DNA of 64,000 bases from Cryphonectria parasitica EP155 (Eukaryota; Ascomycota; Sordariomycetes; Diaporthales; Cryphonectriaceae): positions 1,020,488 through 1,084,487 of the forward strand of contig NW_024468918.1 of assembly GCF_011745365.1 (NCBI RefSeq), written 5' to 3'. Each line of letters opens with the position of its first letter. The stretch's first letter is position 1. The notes beneath the pieces were generated by a model that searched no databases, was not told the DNA's origin, and saw only the letters and a program-made list of their open reading frames with translations. Shown in pieces: positions 1 through 10,134 of this stretch. Position numbers and translations under genes: made by a program.

Positions 1-789
1 CCGAGGACGATCGAGCTGCCTGAATTTACGGAGACAACACCGGGTGCGCAGGAAGACAACACCGCGGTACCTGCCGACCGCGTTCCAAGTGTTATTTCCC
101 CCACCCTCGTGGTCCGACCAAGTGAGACCAGCGATACCGAGTATACACTCGTGGGCCTGGGCACCCGCTCTGTGTCCTTCCTGGGCATCAATGTCTATGT
201 ACTAGGGTACTACATCGCGACAGCAGACATAGCCGAGCTGCAGGCGCGCCTCGTCAAGAGGATCAACCCCATCGCGTCGGCGCTGGTCTCGACGGAGAAG
301 GACGACCTGCGCAAGAAGCTGCTGGACGTGGTGGAGGGCGAGCAGGTCTGGGAGGAGCTGCTTCGATCTGGTGTGCCGGCGCGGAGCATGGTGCGCGTGG
401 TGCCGGTTCGCGACACAGACTTTGGCCACCTGCGCGACGGCTTTGTCCGGGCCATTCAGGCGCGGACGGGCCAGGAGAAGGATGAGGCCTTTGGGCAGGC
501 CATGCAGGAGTTCAAGAAGATTTTCAGCAGGGGCAAGGTGCCGAAACAGAAGGAGCTGCTACTTCTCCGGGACCGGGACGGCAAGTTGACCATGGTCTAC
601 GATGAGGGCAAGTCATGGGGTAGACAGCTCCTGGGCACCGTGGCAGACGAGAGGATCTCGAGGGCGCTGTGGATGAATTACCTCGCGGGCAAGAAGATTG
701 CGAGCGAGGAGGCCAGGCAGAGCATTGTGAACGGCGTTATGGGCTTTGTGGAGAGGCCTGTGGGGACGGTGGCAGCGCAGGTCATATAG
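1..789 (+). CDS. AIM18/AIM46-like chalcone-isomerase-fold protein (5' partial)
   Basis: The frame is open from the first base of the window, so the N-terminus lies outside; the stop is at 787-789. The visible part matches the fungal chalcone isomerase-like family (AIM18/AIM46, altered inheritance of mitochondria). Near the start it reads LVGLGTRSVSFLGINVYVLGYY, a strand-turn-strand typical of this fold, and further on it has an RALWMNYLAGKKIASE segment. The family is mitochondrial in yeast; the ascomycete members are regarded as fatty-acid-binding or non-enzymatic relatives of plant chalcone isomerase rather than flavonoid enzymes. No intron is visible in the part seen. The gene runs tail to tail with the glutaredoxin gene downstream. 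Family assignment is from pattern recognition; the mitochondrial location cannot be checked because the N-terminus is missing. Confidence 0.8.
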   Translation, partial: PRTIELPEFTETTPGAQEDNTAVPADRVPSVISPTLVVRPSETSDTEYTLVGLGTRSVSFLGINVYVLGYYIATADIAELQARLVKRINPIASALVSTEKDDLRKKLLDVVEGEQVWEELLRSGVPARSMVRVVPVRDTDFGHLRDGFVRAIQARTGQEKDEAFGQAMQEFKKIFSRGKVPKQKELLLLRDRDGKLTMVYDEGKSWGRQLLGTVADERISRALWMNYLAGKKIASEEARQSIVNGVMGFVERPVGTVAAQVI

Positions 790-1170
790 TGGCGAGTGAT
801 TACTCCTATCCTTCTTCCGATTACCATCTCTACTACCATTGGCGAGAAGAAAAAGAAAGGAGACAAGAGAAAGCACAAAGGAAGCATCACGCCTTGCGAG
901 AATACCCAGAGAAACCTGTTTCAATTCTGTCTCGAGGGATGATCTTTGCTTTACTTGGCAACTTTGACGGGGTTTTTTGTTTATTACTCTCTTCCCCGTA
1001 TAATATTCTTGGTCATCGCTCCTATGGATGGATAACTCCACGCTCCCCTCATCTACTTCCCCCACCATCACAGGTTTGCCTTGCCGTCCATGCTGTAGTC
1101 GTCAATGCCACTCCGTCATAGTAGAAGAATTGAAACGAGAGTAGTAGTTGCTGCTTGGGCGGAACGGGCC
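790..1170. other. Convergent intergenic region
   Basis: This stretch separates two genes whose 3' ends face each other. It is T-rich and should contain the polyadenylation signals of both. No further gene is seen. Confidence 0.6.
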
Positions 1171-1653
1171 TTACGCAATGGCGCCGACCCCCTTGAGCTT
1201 GGCCTTGAGGTCATTCTGCGAGAGGGCGTGCAGGTTGTCATTGCCACCGATGTGCTCGCCACCGATGAAGATGTTGGGTACGCTGCGCTGGCCCTCGGCG
1301 GCCACGACCTCTTTCTGGAGAGCGTCCTGAATATCAGAGCCGTCGCCTATACAACACCGAGAAAGAAAACAAACGGTCAGTGGGATCGGCACGTAGGTAT
1401 GAGAAGGACAAGAGCAAGCAGGAGAGAGGGAAGAGAAAGAAAGCTACGCACTCTCTTCGTCCATCTCGTAGACCTTGAAGTCGGCGCCCAGGCCCTGCAG
1501 GGTCTTCTTGGTGGCCCGGCAGTAAGGGCAGTAGCTCTTGCTAAAGACCATCACGGGGTTCTCCTTGATAAGGAGTTCGGCCTTTCCCTTTGCGCTAGAC
1601 ATGTTGATTGGTGATGTTGAGACTCCGGAGAAGAATCTGCGCAGGAGGGACAT
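1171..1653 (-). CDS. Dithiol glutaredoxin
   Basis: Two exons join to 125 residues: 1653-1452 and 1346-1171, with a GTGCGT donor and a TAG acceptor. The product has the glutaredoxin active site CPYC (Cys42 and Cys45), the cis-proline motif SVPNIFIGG (Pro91) and the glutathione-binding GGND at about 101-104. It reduces disulfides and glutathione mixed disulfides using glutathione. The first 17 residues (MSLLRRFFSGVSTSPIN) are basic and hydrophobic, so the long form could enter mitochondria; a second methionine at residue 18 (MSSAKGK) would give a cytosolic form of usual length. Dual targeting from two starts is an inference. The intron interrupts the codon for Ser68, between the active site and the cis-proline. 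Confidence 0.93.
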
Positions 1654-1980
1654 TGACTGGGGGGAGGTTTGTGTGAGGGTTGTGTTGAGAAAAGTTGGAG
1701 CGGGTTGGAGGCGCAGAAGGGGAATCGATAATTATATGTCAGTGTTGCATGTACTACGTAGTGGGATATGGATGACTTGGGCATAGGAATATTTTCAGGT
1801 GTCAGCCAAGGTTGGATTTGTCAGTGTTCGATAATTAGGTGACCTCTTTGTATCCTGCTAACTGCTTCCATATATCGCGGTACCCCATTCAGCGCGGACA
1901 GTACATACACTTTTTCCGTACCTGAATATTTAGCACACTACCACCCCGTCCCCCTGCCCCCAATCGTATTCTTATCGAAT

Positions 1981-2372
1981 TTGGTAAAATCAACCAGCCA
2001 CTTGGAGAAATCAACTGGCCCCCCACCACTCTAGCCGTATTTGGCAGACTATGCACATGGCGCCCACACTGTCTTTCATAATAGATATAGTATACATTGC
2101 GCCGCTTGTAATAAGGCTGCGAGTGCAAATGTTAATTCACATTACAAGACATAATTATTCAGAGTTAAATTTTTCATATCCAGTATACTCCTTAATCCAT
2201 AAGCATATCTATATAAGCTATTGCAGATAAGCAGCGCCAGTCATAGTGTGAGCATATGTTCTGTACTGGAGGTGAGTACATGTGAGATATTTATTAGATT
2301 GCTGTTTACTTTAGGTATAGCGCCGGTGGGGGGCAGGTTGATTTCTCCAGGAGGCTGGTTGATTTTACGAAA
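1981..2372. repeat. Imperfect inverted repeat, possible MITE or fold-back element remnant
   Basis: The left arm (1981-2027) and the reverse complement of the right arm (2325-2372) match at about 42 of 47 positions. Each arm carries GGTGGGGGGC, a GTTGATTTCTCC block and a GGCTGGTTGATTTTAC block. About 300 AT-rich bases without coding capacity lie between the arms. The layout suits a miniature inverted-repeat element or the decayed ends of a larger one. I could not find clear target-site duplications. Confidence 0.5.
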
Positions 2373-3442
2373 TCAATTTTTACCCCTCGACCCCTCCATC
2401 ATTGGGTTTTTGAATACTGCACAAAACCCCCCCCCCCCTGGCCTGCTGTCCGACCTCGGTTGAATTCTTTGCCTCGTCGCGCTGGCTGACACGGGTTGTA
2501 TCATAATGCATAGTAATCACACAAACAGTGAGTATTCTGGATCATCTTTTCAAAGGCAGATGACCCAGGTATAAAGTATATTTACTATTATGTAGCAATT
2601 CCTTTACTGTACAGACCGAACACAACTATCGAAGCTCGTGGAAGTATTCACTCTGTGCGCCTAGTGCCTCTCGTTTGTTTGCAGGTATGGAAATGACGCA
2701 ATGCCCGCTGAGATCCACTGTTACAGACCACATGCGATGTATGTAACCCAGTACATGAGTAAGTTATAGTGATAATTGAACAATTCCAAATCTCGACGAG
2801 GGGTGGTGACATGTTTGTCAGCCAGCATCATCAACGCCACCGGACCGACCCCACCGTAGGATACAGTTCCATGTAGGCCTTGTAAGGCTGCATCGAATTT
2901 GGAAAAGCAACGAGATGACAAAAGCAACAGGACGAGGGTCTCCCAGAACACCTCAAAACCCAGCGTACTACTGTAGATGCTTCATTATAGTGGAAAAGAG
3001 TTGAGAGAGCCGGATACAGGCAAAGGGAAGAAAGGAATCACCTCTTCCTGTGGCATTTACCACGGCATTGTTCGCAGACAGAACGATCCAAGTGTCACAG
3101 TCTCATCTCATCTCAGAATGAAGCAAGACACACAAGACATGGCTTTGCTGCCAACTCGTGTGATCCTCAGACCTGTTTAACTTCGAGGACACCAGGTCGA
3201 AATCCAAAACTTTTGGTCATTGCGTACTAAGTACCCTCAAAACGCGTTGCCTGTGATATACTACCCGTCTCGTCGCCTTGTCTATCGCCTTATATTTATT
3301 CTGGTCCAGATCATTCCATACAATCGATTGATATGTACATCGTCCAAATTATTGTTGTTGGATCGCCGACCTCGTTTTCAACTCGTATCCCTTCTCGTAT
3401 CCCATCTAGGCGTCCAAGTGTTTTTAAAAAAGGAGGACGCTA

Positions 3443-3455
3443 TAACCCTAACCCT
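3443..3455 (+). promoter_or_regulatory. Telobox-like motif (TAACCCTAACCCT)
   Basis: Two perfect units of the TTAGGG-type telomere repeat lie about 800 bases upstream of the BAG-domain reading frame. Short internal copies of this motif act as sites for Tbf1/TRF-like factors in fungal promoters. It is far too short to be a chromosome end. A role here is inferred from position only. Confidence 0.35.
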
Positions 3456-4246
3456 GTATTGACCACGTCAGGGGATTCAGGGCTGGCTTGTTTCGGCAAG
3501 CATCTCGATTGGGCCTGGCCTGGCCAAGAGACCTTCGCAGCCTCATTTCCAACCTGCAACCTAAGCTTTGCATATTCATTCCCGGGGGTCAACGCCATCA
3601 TCAAAAAGTCGATCAACTTTCTCTGCAGCACTTTTCAAGCTGATACTTTTCTTCCTTGCCGTCCCATCGATCCCTGTAACTGGATCCTCGCAACCGATTA
3701 GAGGGTGTGAAATCTTCAGCGACACCATCCGTATCTCTCAGCCTATGCACGACCTCAACTCGTCACCCCATTGTCAACGTACACAGCCTTTCACTATTTG
3801 GTCTCTCACGAGCTCACGAGACAAGTTTCGGACGCACTTGTTTGCTCGGCGCATGCAGCCTGCCGCGCACACTCTCTGCATCACAGCATCTCCGGCGTTC
3901 AGCATTACAGCATCGGCCCCACCTTATCACGTCAGAACTCAGGCCTCGAGACCCCCGAACCCGCTTCACTGATTCAGGGAATGGTTTTTCTGGCTTGACG
4001 GACCAGACTGTAGTCACTCAGTCAGTTAGCTACCTGCTCCCAATGTCCCTCCTTTGATCGCAAGCCTGCCTGCCCGATCACAGAACAGTCTCACCCCCCC
4101 CCCCCCGGGCAAAAGGGCTGCTGTTGACGTTTACAAAAAGACAGCCGCACCCGTCTCTCTTTCGATTCTATCCAGATATCAACACCATTTAAATCCTCTC
4201 GATTCCCGGTCCGTGTCCTTCCAAGGACCCTCCAACATCGCCCACG

Positions 4247-5521
4247 GTGGCTTCCGGACCTCCTTCCACCCTGGCATCCTCCGGTGCCGTCATCACCGGG
4301 CATATTGCCAACTTGACCACCAGCCTGGTGAAGCAACTGCCTCACTCGGTTCAGACAGGTATCGACAGCGCCTCACAATACATCCAAGCCACCACAGGTG
4401 TCGATCCGGCTCTCTTCTACAGCAGCGCTGCTGCCGCCGCCATCCTCCTCGGCGCCATACCCACTGCCTACGCCAAGTCAATTTCCAACAGGGCAAACAG
4501 GAAAGCCGGCGGAGAAAAGATGTCACGGAGGGGCTGGTCGAGCCACGAGCGCGGCGGCCTATCACCATTCGGCTCTAGCCTGGGCGACGGTCGAGGTGGC
4601 GTCCCCGAGGTTACGGATGAGGACTATAGCTACATCACGTCGGAAGATCTTGAGCGCACCCACGGCATGGACGGGCGATACGGCAAGGATCCGGCTGGCA
4701 GCGGCAGCCACTACACGCGGGCGGCGGGCGGCGGCCCCGCGCTGGTCATCGACGACGACGATATCCTCCTCATCAAGCACAAGGGCGCCACCTACCCGGA
4801 GCACTTTCCCGCCTACAGTATCGGCGATGGCAAGCTCCTGGTAGGCGACGTTCGGGAGCGCGTGCAGATGATCATGAAGCTGTCGGACCGGAGGACAAAC
4901 AAGATAAGACTGCTGTACAAGGGCCGGCAGCTGAAGGACAACCTGGCCCCGGTCTGCGAGTTCAACGTCAAGAACAACAGCGAGATCCTCGTAGTCCTGC
5001 CCGAACCCGGCGACGACGACGACTCCAGCAGCCAGAGCAGCGAGGAGGTGGTAGTGGTAGGGAGGGGAGACGAGGAGAGCCGCCCTAAGAAGTCCAAGAA
5101 GAAGAACAAGAGCAAGAGCAAGAAGAGCAGGAGAAGCGACAGCCCTCGGGAGAGCAACCTGGAGGTCCCCAGCGGCGGCACTGGCGCGAGCAGACCGCAG
5201 TCGCCTGCATCCGCGGTTTCTGGCGCCAGCGCGGCAGCGGCCGCACCAGGGGGGCCCATTGACAAGCTCAACTCCATCAGCACCCACTTCACAACCAAAC
5301 TGCTGCCGTTGTGCGTCCAATTTACCGCCAGCCCGCCGTCAGACCCAAAAAAGCGAGAGGATGAGCATCGCAAGCTCTCCGAGACGGTCATGCAGCAGGT
5401 GCTACTGAAGCTTGACGAGGTGGAGACCAACGGGGAGGAGGAGGCGCGCGCCAGGAGAAAGGAGCTGGTCAGGACGGTGCAGGAAGTCCTCAAGGGGCTC
5501 GACAGCAAGGTGAACGCTTGA
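4247..5521 (+). CDS. BAG-domain Hsp70 co-chaperone with ubiquitin-like domain and N-terminal membrane segment
   Basis: The frame encodes about 424 residues. In order: a hydrophobic Ala/Leu-rich stretch at about 59-74 that could anchor the protein in a membrane, a low-complexity Gly/Ser region, a ubiquitin-like domain at about 172-258 (it includes IRLLYKGRQLKD), an acidic then very lysine-rich linker, and a C-terminal BAG domain at about 338-420. BAG domains bind the Hsp70 ATPase domain and promote nucleotide exchange. The start is unresolved. The frame is open from 4193, but there is no in-frame ATG before 4520; 4247 is a GTG. The true start may lie in an unseen 5' exon (an AG acceptor is at 4224-4225), or a near-cognate codon may be used. 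Starting at 4520 would remove the membrane segment. Confidence 0.82.
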   Translation: MASGPPSTLASSGAVITGHIANLTTSLVKQLPHSVQTGIDSASQYIQATTGVDPALFYSSAAAAAILLGAIPTAYAKSISNRANRKAGGEKMSRRGWSSHERGGLSPFGSSLGDGRGGVPEVTDEDYSYITSEDLERTHGMDGRYGKDPAGSGSHYTRAAGGGPALVIDDDDILLIKHKGATYPEHFPAYSIGDGKLLVGDVRERVQMIMKLSDRRTNKIRLLYKGRQLKDNLAPVCEFNVKNNSEILVVLPEPGDDDDSSSQSSEEVVVVGRGDEESRPKKSKKKNKSKSKKSRRSDSPRESNLEVPSGGTGASRPQSPASAVSGASAAAAAPGGPIDKLNSISTHFTTKLLPLCVQFTASPPSDPKKREDEHRKLSETVMQQVLLKLDEVETNGEEEARARRKELVRTVQEVLKGLDSKVNA

Positions 5522-6698
5522 GACTTGTTGGGGCCGAACCACTTCTGAGGAAGAGCACAGCTGAGATGGCTTGAGCCTGGTAGCTTGATGAAGTTAGAAG
5601 TGGAGAGGCGCGCAAACAACACAGTCTGGCCCCACGCCTGACGGTCGACCCTCTATTTCACAGTTTACATGTTGCATCTTTTTCGTGTTTTGATCGCCAA
5701 GATGTAGCGTGGCGCATACCATGGGGACACGGGGCCAAAGTTTCCTAGCATGCAAGCATGGACGGAAGGATGTACGGACGACAGGATAGACAGACCTGGG
5801 TACCTTTTCTAAGGCGCAGCAAAGGTCACTGAGAAGGCAAGTCGGTTGAGCATGACAGGTCGCCGGCGCAAAAGGAGCACGGCTGTTAGGCAGAGCCGTT
5901 TTACCTTTTGGTCTGCTGGCATCAAATTACATCTCTTGTGGTGGAAACATCATGTGATTTCTTCAGTGTAACCTGTATGCCACTATTCTCAGCCCTTTTG
6001 GCATGAAACTCTAAAGATATGCTTCTGTAGATTGAGATGGTGAATGTGTTTTTTCTTCTTCTGAGTGGCTACTAGGCAACACGGCAGCAGTTGAGCATTC
6101 CCCCAATGCAGGACTTACGTTTCTTCGATACCAAATGATTTAGGAAGCACTCAGAGCGAGGGCGAGAGCGAACGTCGAACACGTGGGGAAAATGCAAGCA
6201 TAGATCGCGGCAATGATAGTAGCCCTGAACCGATAAGATTACTCTGGTGAATCCCTAGTTGGTGACTGCCTTATGTCGTTGAGATGCTGCTGGTGCAGTG
6301 CGGACTGGCAGGCACTGGCAAGACAGGCCGGGTAGGGCAAAAGAGAAGTGGGTCCGGGTAGGGTTTTGATTGGCCACACATCACGTGGGACTAGCTGCCC
6401 TAAAAATTCTCGCTGGCCCTTGTTCCCTCTGCCCGCAGGAAAGCAGAGGGCTAGCCGGAGAACGGGCCACTTACAGCAGGCGCAAGACTGCGTGGGCATC
6501 TCAATTTTCCCCGTGCGTGTGGCCCAGGTCCCATCTTCTTCCCATTGCCTCCCCAACTCCCAACCAAATACTAACCCTACCACAACCAGGGACGACTCAG
6601 AATATTTCGCAGACTTCGTTTAACTTCGAAGTTTGTCCTTCTGAGCATCTTCTTTTATCCCCTTTACCTCCTGTCTGGTTGACGACAACTCCACAAAG
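5522..6698. other. Intergenic region with the L16 promoter
   Basis: No gene is recognised here. The left half is the 3' flank of the BAG gene. The right part holds the ribosomal protein L16 promoter with two telobox-like motifs (listed separately) and pyrimidine-rich leader sequence before the ATG. Confidence 0.55.
6359..6580. promoter_or_regulatory. Telobox pair in a ribosomal protein promoter
   Basis: TAGGGTTTT at 6359-6367 and CTAACCCTAC at 6571-6580 face each other upstream of the L16 start at 6699. Telobox sites bound by Tbf1-type factors are an established feature of ribosomal protein promoters in filamentous ascomycetes. A reversed CCAAT box (GATTGG) directly follows the first motif. 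Function is inferred from the motif and the gene downstream. Confidence 0.5.
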
Positions 6699-8051
6699 AT
6701 GTCCACCTTCGAGCAGGTCGTGAGTACAATCCCCCCACCCCCGATTCACATCACGACACGCACGCGCGCAGACACACACATTGCAGTGCTATCATCGACT
6801 ATGGCCCCTTGCTGCACAATCAGAGAGAGGAGGGATGGGATTGGCCCGCCCTGAGCTGGCTGGAGATCGTCGGGAACGCTGGTGTGGTCGACAGATGGAT
6901 GACGGATTCGCCAGCGTTCCATACATCTTGGTGTGCTTCGGAGAATGAGGTGGACGGGACGAGCTCCCTTGATGCAGGACGACGCGAACGAAATATTCTT
7001 TTCGCGATGCGAATCGATGATGGGCGGCGAGGGCAGGGGATCCAATCGTCACAACACATCACAAATATACTGTGGGAAGAGCAAAGAAGCTGACTGTTTC
7101 TGTGCGTGTCACTCAGGTCGTCATTGATGGCAAGGGCCACCTTCTGGGCCGTCTCGCCAGCATTGTTGCCAAGCAACTGCTGAGCGGCCAGAAGATCGTC
7201 ATCGTCCGCTGCGAGGCCCTCAACATCTCTGGAGAGTTCTTCCGCGCTAAGCGTACGTCTTGCACCTACAACCAATCCTCTCCCCCCCCCCCCCCCTCCA
7301 GTCGATTTCTCGACACCACAATCCTCGAGTGTACCTGGTGTTACTTGTCGAGGTGGTCGAGGATGGATAGTGGCAAGCATGAATAGAATAAAATCCTAGC
7401 ATGAAAACTGACAATATGGATATACAGTCAAGTACCACGCCTACCTGCGCAAGATGACCCGTTACAACCCCACTCGCGGAGGTCAGTCGACGATTTCCCC
7501 CCCTCTCGCTCCCAAGGCGCAAAAATTATCGATTGAGACAACATATCTGACTTTTACTGCTGCCAGGCCCCTTCCACTTCCGTGCTCCCTCTCGCATCTT
7601 CTACAAGGCTGTCCGCGGCATGATTCCCCACAAGACCGCCCGCGGTGCCGCCGCCCTCGAGCGCCTCAAGGTCTTCGAGGGTGTCCCTCCCCCTTACGAC
7701 AAGCAGAAGAAGATGGTCGTTCCCCAGGCTCTGCGTGTTCTGCGTCTGCAGCCCGGCCGCAAGTACTGCACCGTCGGCCGTCTGAGCCACGAGGTTGGCT
7801 GGAAGTACCAGGATGTGGTTGAGAGGTACGTTTTCTCGGCTCCACGGGGAGCAGAACCCCTCGGGGTGTTTTGGTTGGGGACCAGCTTTACTGACAGATG
7901 ATGTGTACACAGACTCGAGGAGCGCAGAAAGGCCAAGGGCGCCGCCTACTACGAGCGCAAGAAGGCCGCCCGACGACAAATCACCGAGGCCAAGAAGAAC
8001 GCCAAGGTCGACGACAAGACCACCAAGGCCCTCGAGGCCTACGGCTACTAG
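6699..8051 (+). CDS. RPL16: 60S ribosomal protein L16 (uL13)
   Basis: Five exons join to 202 residues: 6699-6719, 7117-7252, 7428-7481, 7567-7825 and 7913-8051. All four junctions have GT/AG ends and keep phase. The product starts [20 protein letters not shown] and contains [39 protein letters not shown] and a basic C-terminal helix ending EAYGY, all typical of fungal uL13, at the family's usual length. It is a structural protein of the large ribosomal subunit. The first exon has only seven codons and the first intron is long (397 bases), a layout common in ribosomal protein genes. Intron 2 contains a 15-base poly-C run at 7282-7296. Teloboxes upstream agree with co-regulation with other ribosomal protein genes. 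Confidence 0.97.
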
Positions 8052-10134
8052 ATGGTGGTCGTGCTCGTACCAACGACAAACCCTTTGTGTGCTTCTTTTT
8101 ACGTTTGCGCTTAGATCGGCGTGGGATGGTCTGGTCTTGCATTTGGCGACGGACGGCTTTTCGGGATGGGAAATAGTGCTGGCTTATTCGTCAGGTCCGG
8201 TCCCCAGATATAGGGACCCATACACCCTGAACTACTGAGATGAGCCTACATGGACGAGAAAAAACCAAGAAAGAAGAACAAAAAACCTTCTCCAACCAAA
8301 AATATAGGGGTCTGTTGGATGATGCGATGTGTGACTGTGGTTACTGTGATCGATCGAGCTGAGTATCGTTTCGGAGAGGAAACTTTGAGTCGCGGCGTGG
8401 GGTCTTGTCTTGAGAGTCAATCGAAGTGTCCGCTGCTGCGCTGCTGCTGGTAGAGCACTGGTGGACCGACGGAGCCCTGCGCCGTCGTAACACCTCTCAA
8501 GGCCTTAATGCACATCTCTTGCGAGGCTTGACAAACAGTCACTCACTACGCCTGATGAATATATCTGCCCAATGAGGACCAGTCAAGTACACACGGTATC
8601 GTGCCCCCGATAGAGACCGCCTCTGTTATTGTACACGCAACCAATCTTCCCCGCCTTTGTGCCCATCATACATCCCCGCGCTGAATGCCTCCCTTGTCTG
8701 GTCATATGATCTTCACCTCGAGTATGGCCATCTTACGAGGGCGGCCACGGCAGTAGTAATCATGGTCGGAGGGGTCTGGAACAAAGTCCCAGCAGCACCG
8801 GAACCTGTCTAGGAATCTGTCTAGGAACCTGTCTAGGAACCTGTCTCGCAAGAAGTTTGATCCATACTTGATCACAAGCAAGTCGTCGATACACATGCAA
8901 AAACATGGGCTCAACAACATCATATAGCATGGATAATTATACTGGACACATTTCTTTCTCGATCGCTCCTCCGTTAGACCTCCTCCGGCCCCCTCACATG
9001 CATCCTTCTGCAGTTGGGCTCCGACCTGATATTTTGAGCGGCTGTAGGAAGAATAAATGGGATTTGAGTCCAGTGTGGAGTGTTTCTTCAAAAGGTAGTT
9101 TGACTATTATTTGGTCACAGAATATGTAATGGCTTGAGGGAAAAGGAGGAAAGATGCAAAGAGGGTAGAGGAGGTGTTTCCTTTGTGTTCGGCGGGTTGT
9201 TTGCCCTTTTTATCTCCAAGCGTTGACTACGGTTGGCCCACACACACATCCCACAACGTACTTTATGCATGCAGTGTACATAAGTGCATGTTACTACTGC
9301 AGCCAACCCCCCTTCCATGACCCGATTTTTGGAAAGCCCCTCAGTCGAGCCTATCACAGCGCCGCCGGACAAATGCTAATCGGGTGTAGGTACCATACTT
9401 GAGCTATCCGATAAATTTTATGATCTTCCAGCATAGTGAGTGAGAAACTCGTACATACTAAGTACCTACCTACTTTGTATGTGATGGGTTTTTCTTCCTC
9501 CTGCACAGTCCACGGTCATGCCGCAGAACCCGGCGCTTGCCAACGCACACTCCAGCATGGTGACCTCGGAGAAAAGTATGCATACAGTATGTACGGAGGC
9601 AATTCAGTTGTTAATTTAGGGAAGTGAAGATCGTTTCCGGCGGATGTGGCGGGAGGAGTGTTGGTTGAATGTTAATGATGATTACAGTTTCTTTGAAAGG
9701 CGACTTTGGACTTGGCCTACCCTCGTACATTGTGGACAGCACTTGATATCAAGGAATACGAGAGCCGTTGTTTCACGGAGTAGTTACGCGTAGGTCGATG
9801 CATGGCGTACAACTGCCAGAGTTTCTATATCGGCAACCCGAATCTTGTCTGATACCCAGTGTCCGTGTCCATGAACTACATATCCAAATATATTCTCGAG
9901 TTTCTTCATATGGAGTGAGTTCTAAGATTATGATATTTTGATACATTCTTCCAGGCTTCAGTTGTGCATCACTTAAACACGCTTCTGGGCTCTTTTCAGA
10001 TATGGAAAAGGAAATCCAAAAAACCTGTTCGTTGCACAGAATTCCTAAGAAAACCACATCTTGAAAGAAACCAGAGTAGTTTGTTAGCCCTCGATACTTT
10101 ATGCACAGCTCGAGGGTCTGTCCTTGGTGAGACA
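8052..10134. other. Intergenic region without recognised genes
   Basis: About 2.1 kb lie between the 3' ends of the L16 and cyclase genes, so no promoter of either is expected here. A 12-base tandem repeat sits at 8800-8847 (listed separately). Short open frames on both strands lack recognisable domains. Confidence 0.5.
8800..8847 (+). repeat. Four tandem copies of a 12-base unit
   Basis: The unit GGAACCTGTCTA is repeated four times in a row, with one C-to-T change in the second copy and a final A-to-C change in the fourth. The unit is a multiple of three, so any frame through it stays open. Nothing indicates that it is translated. Confidence 0.85.

Larger units (their letters stand above)
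1654..4246. other. Long intergenic region, AT-rich, with a repeat remnant
   Basis: No convincing gene is seen in about 2.6 kb. It contains the glutaredoxin promoter, an imperfect inverted repeat (1981-2372, listed separately), a poly-C run at 2427-2438, a TAACCCTAACCCT motif at 3443-3455 and another poly-C run at 4094-4106. The last few hundred bases probably hold the promoter and leader of the BAG-domain gene, possibly with a first coding exon. Confidence 0.5.

Noticed and set aside
3443..3455. Telomere repeat suggesting a chromosome end
   Set aside because: Only two units, embedded in normal sequence with genes on both sides; it is better read as a promoter motif.
4562..5622. Two minus-strand frames of 250-270 codons opposite the BAG gene
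   Set aside because: Composition of Ser/Leu or Ala/Val repeats is the complement of the BAG coding strand; no domain is seen.
7017..7093. Possible C/D-box snoRNA in L16 intron 1 (ATGATGG ... CTGA)
   Set aside because: The C box has a mismatch, no terminal stem pairs, and no guide sequence could be confirmed by eye.
8800..8847. CRISPR-like array
   Set aside because: Units are contiguous with no spacers, and the organism is a fungus.
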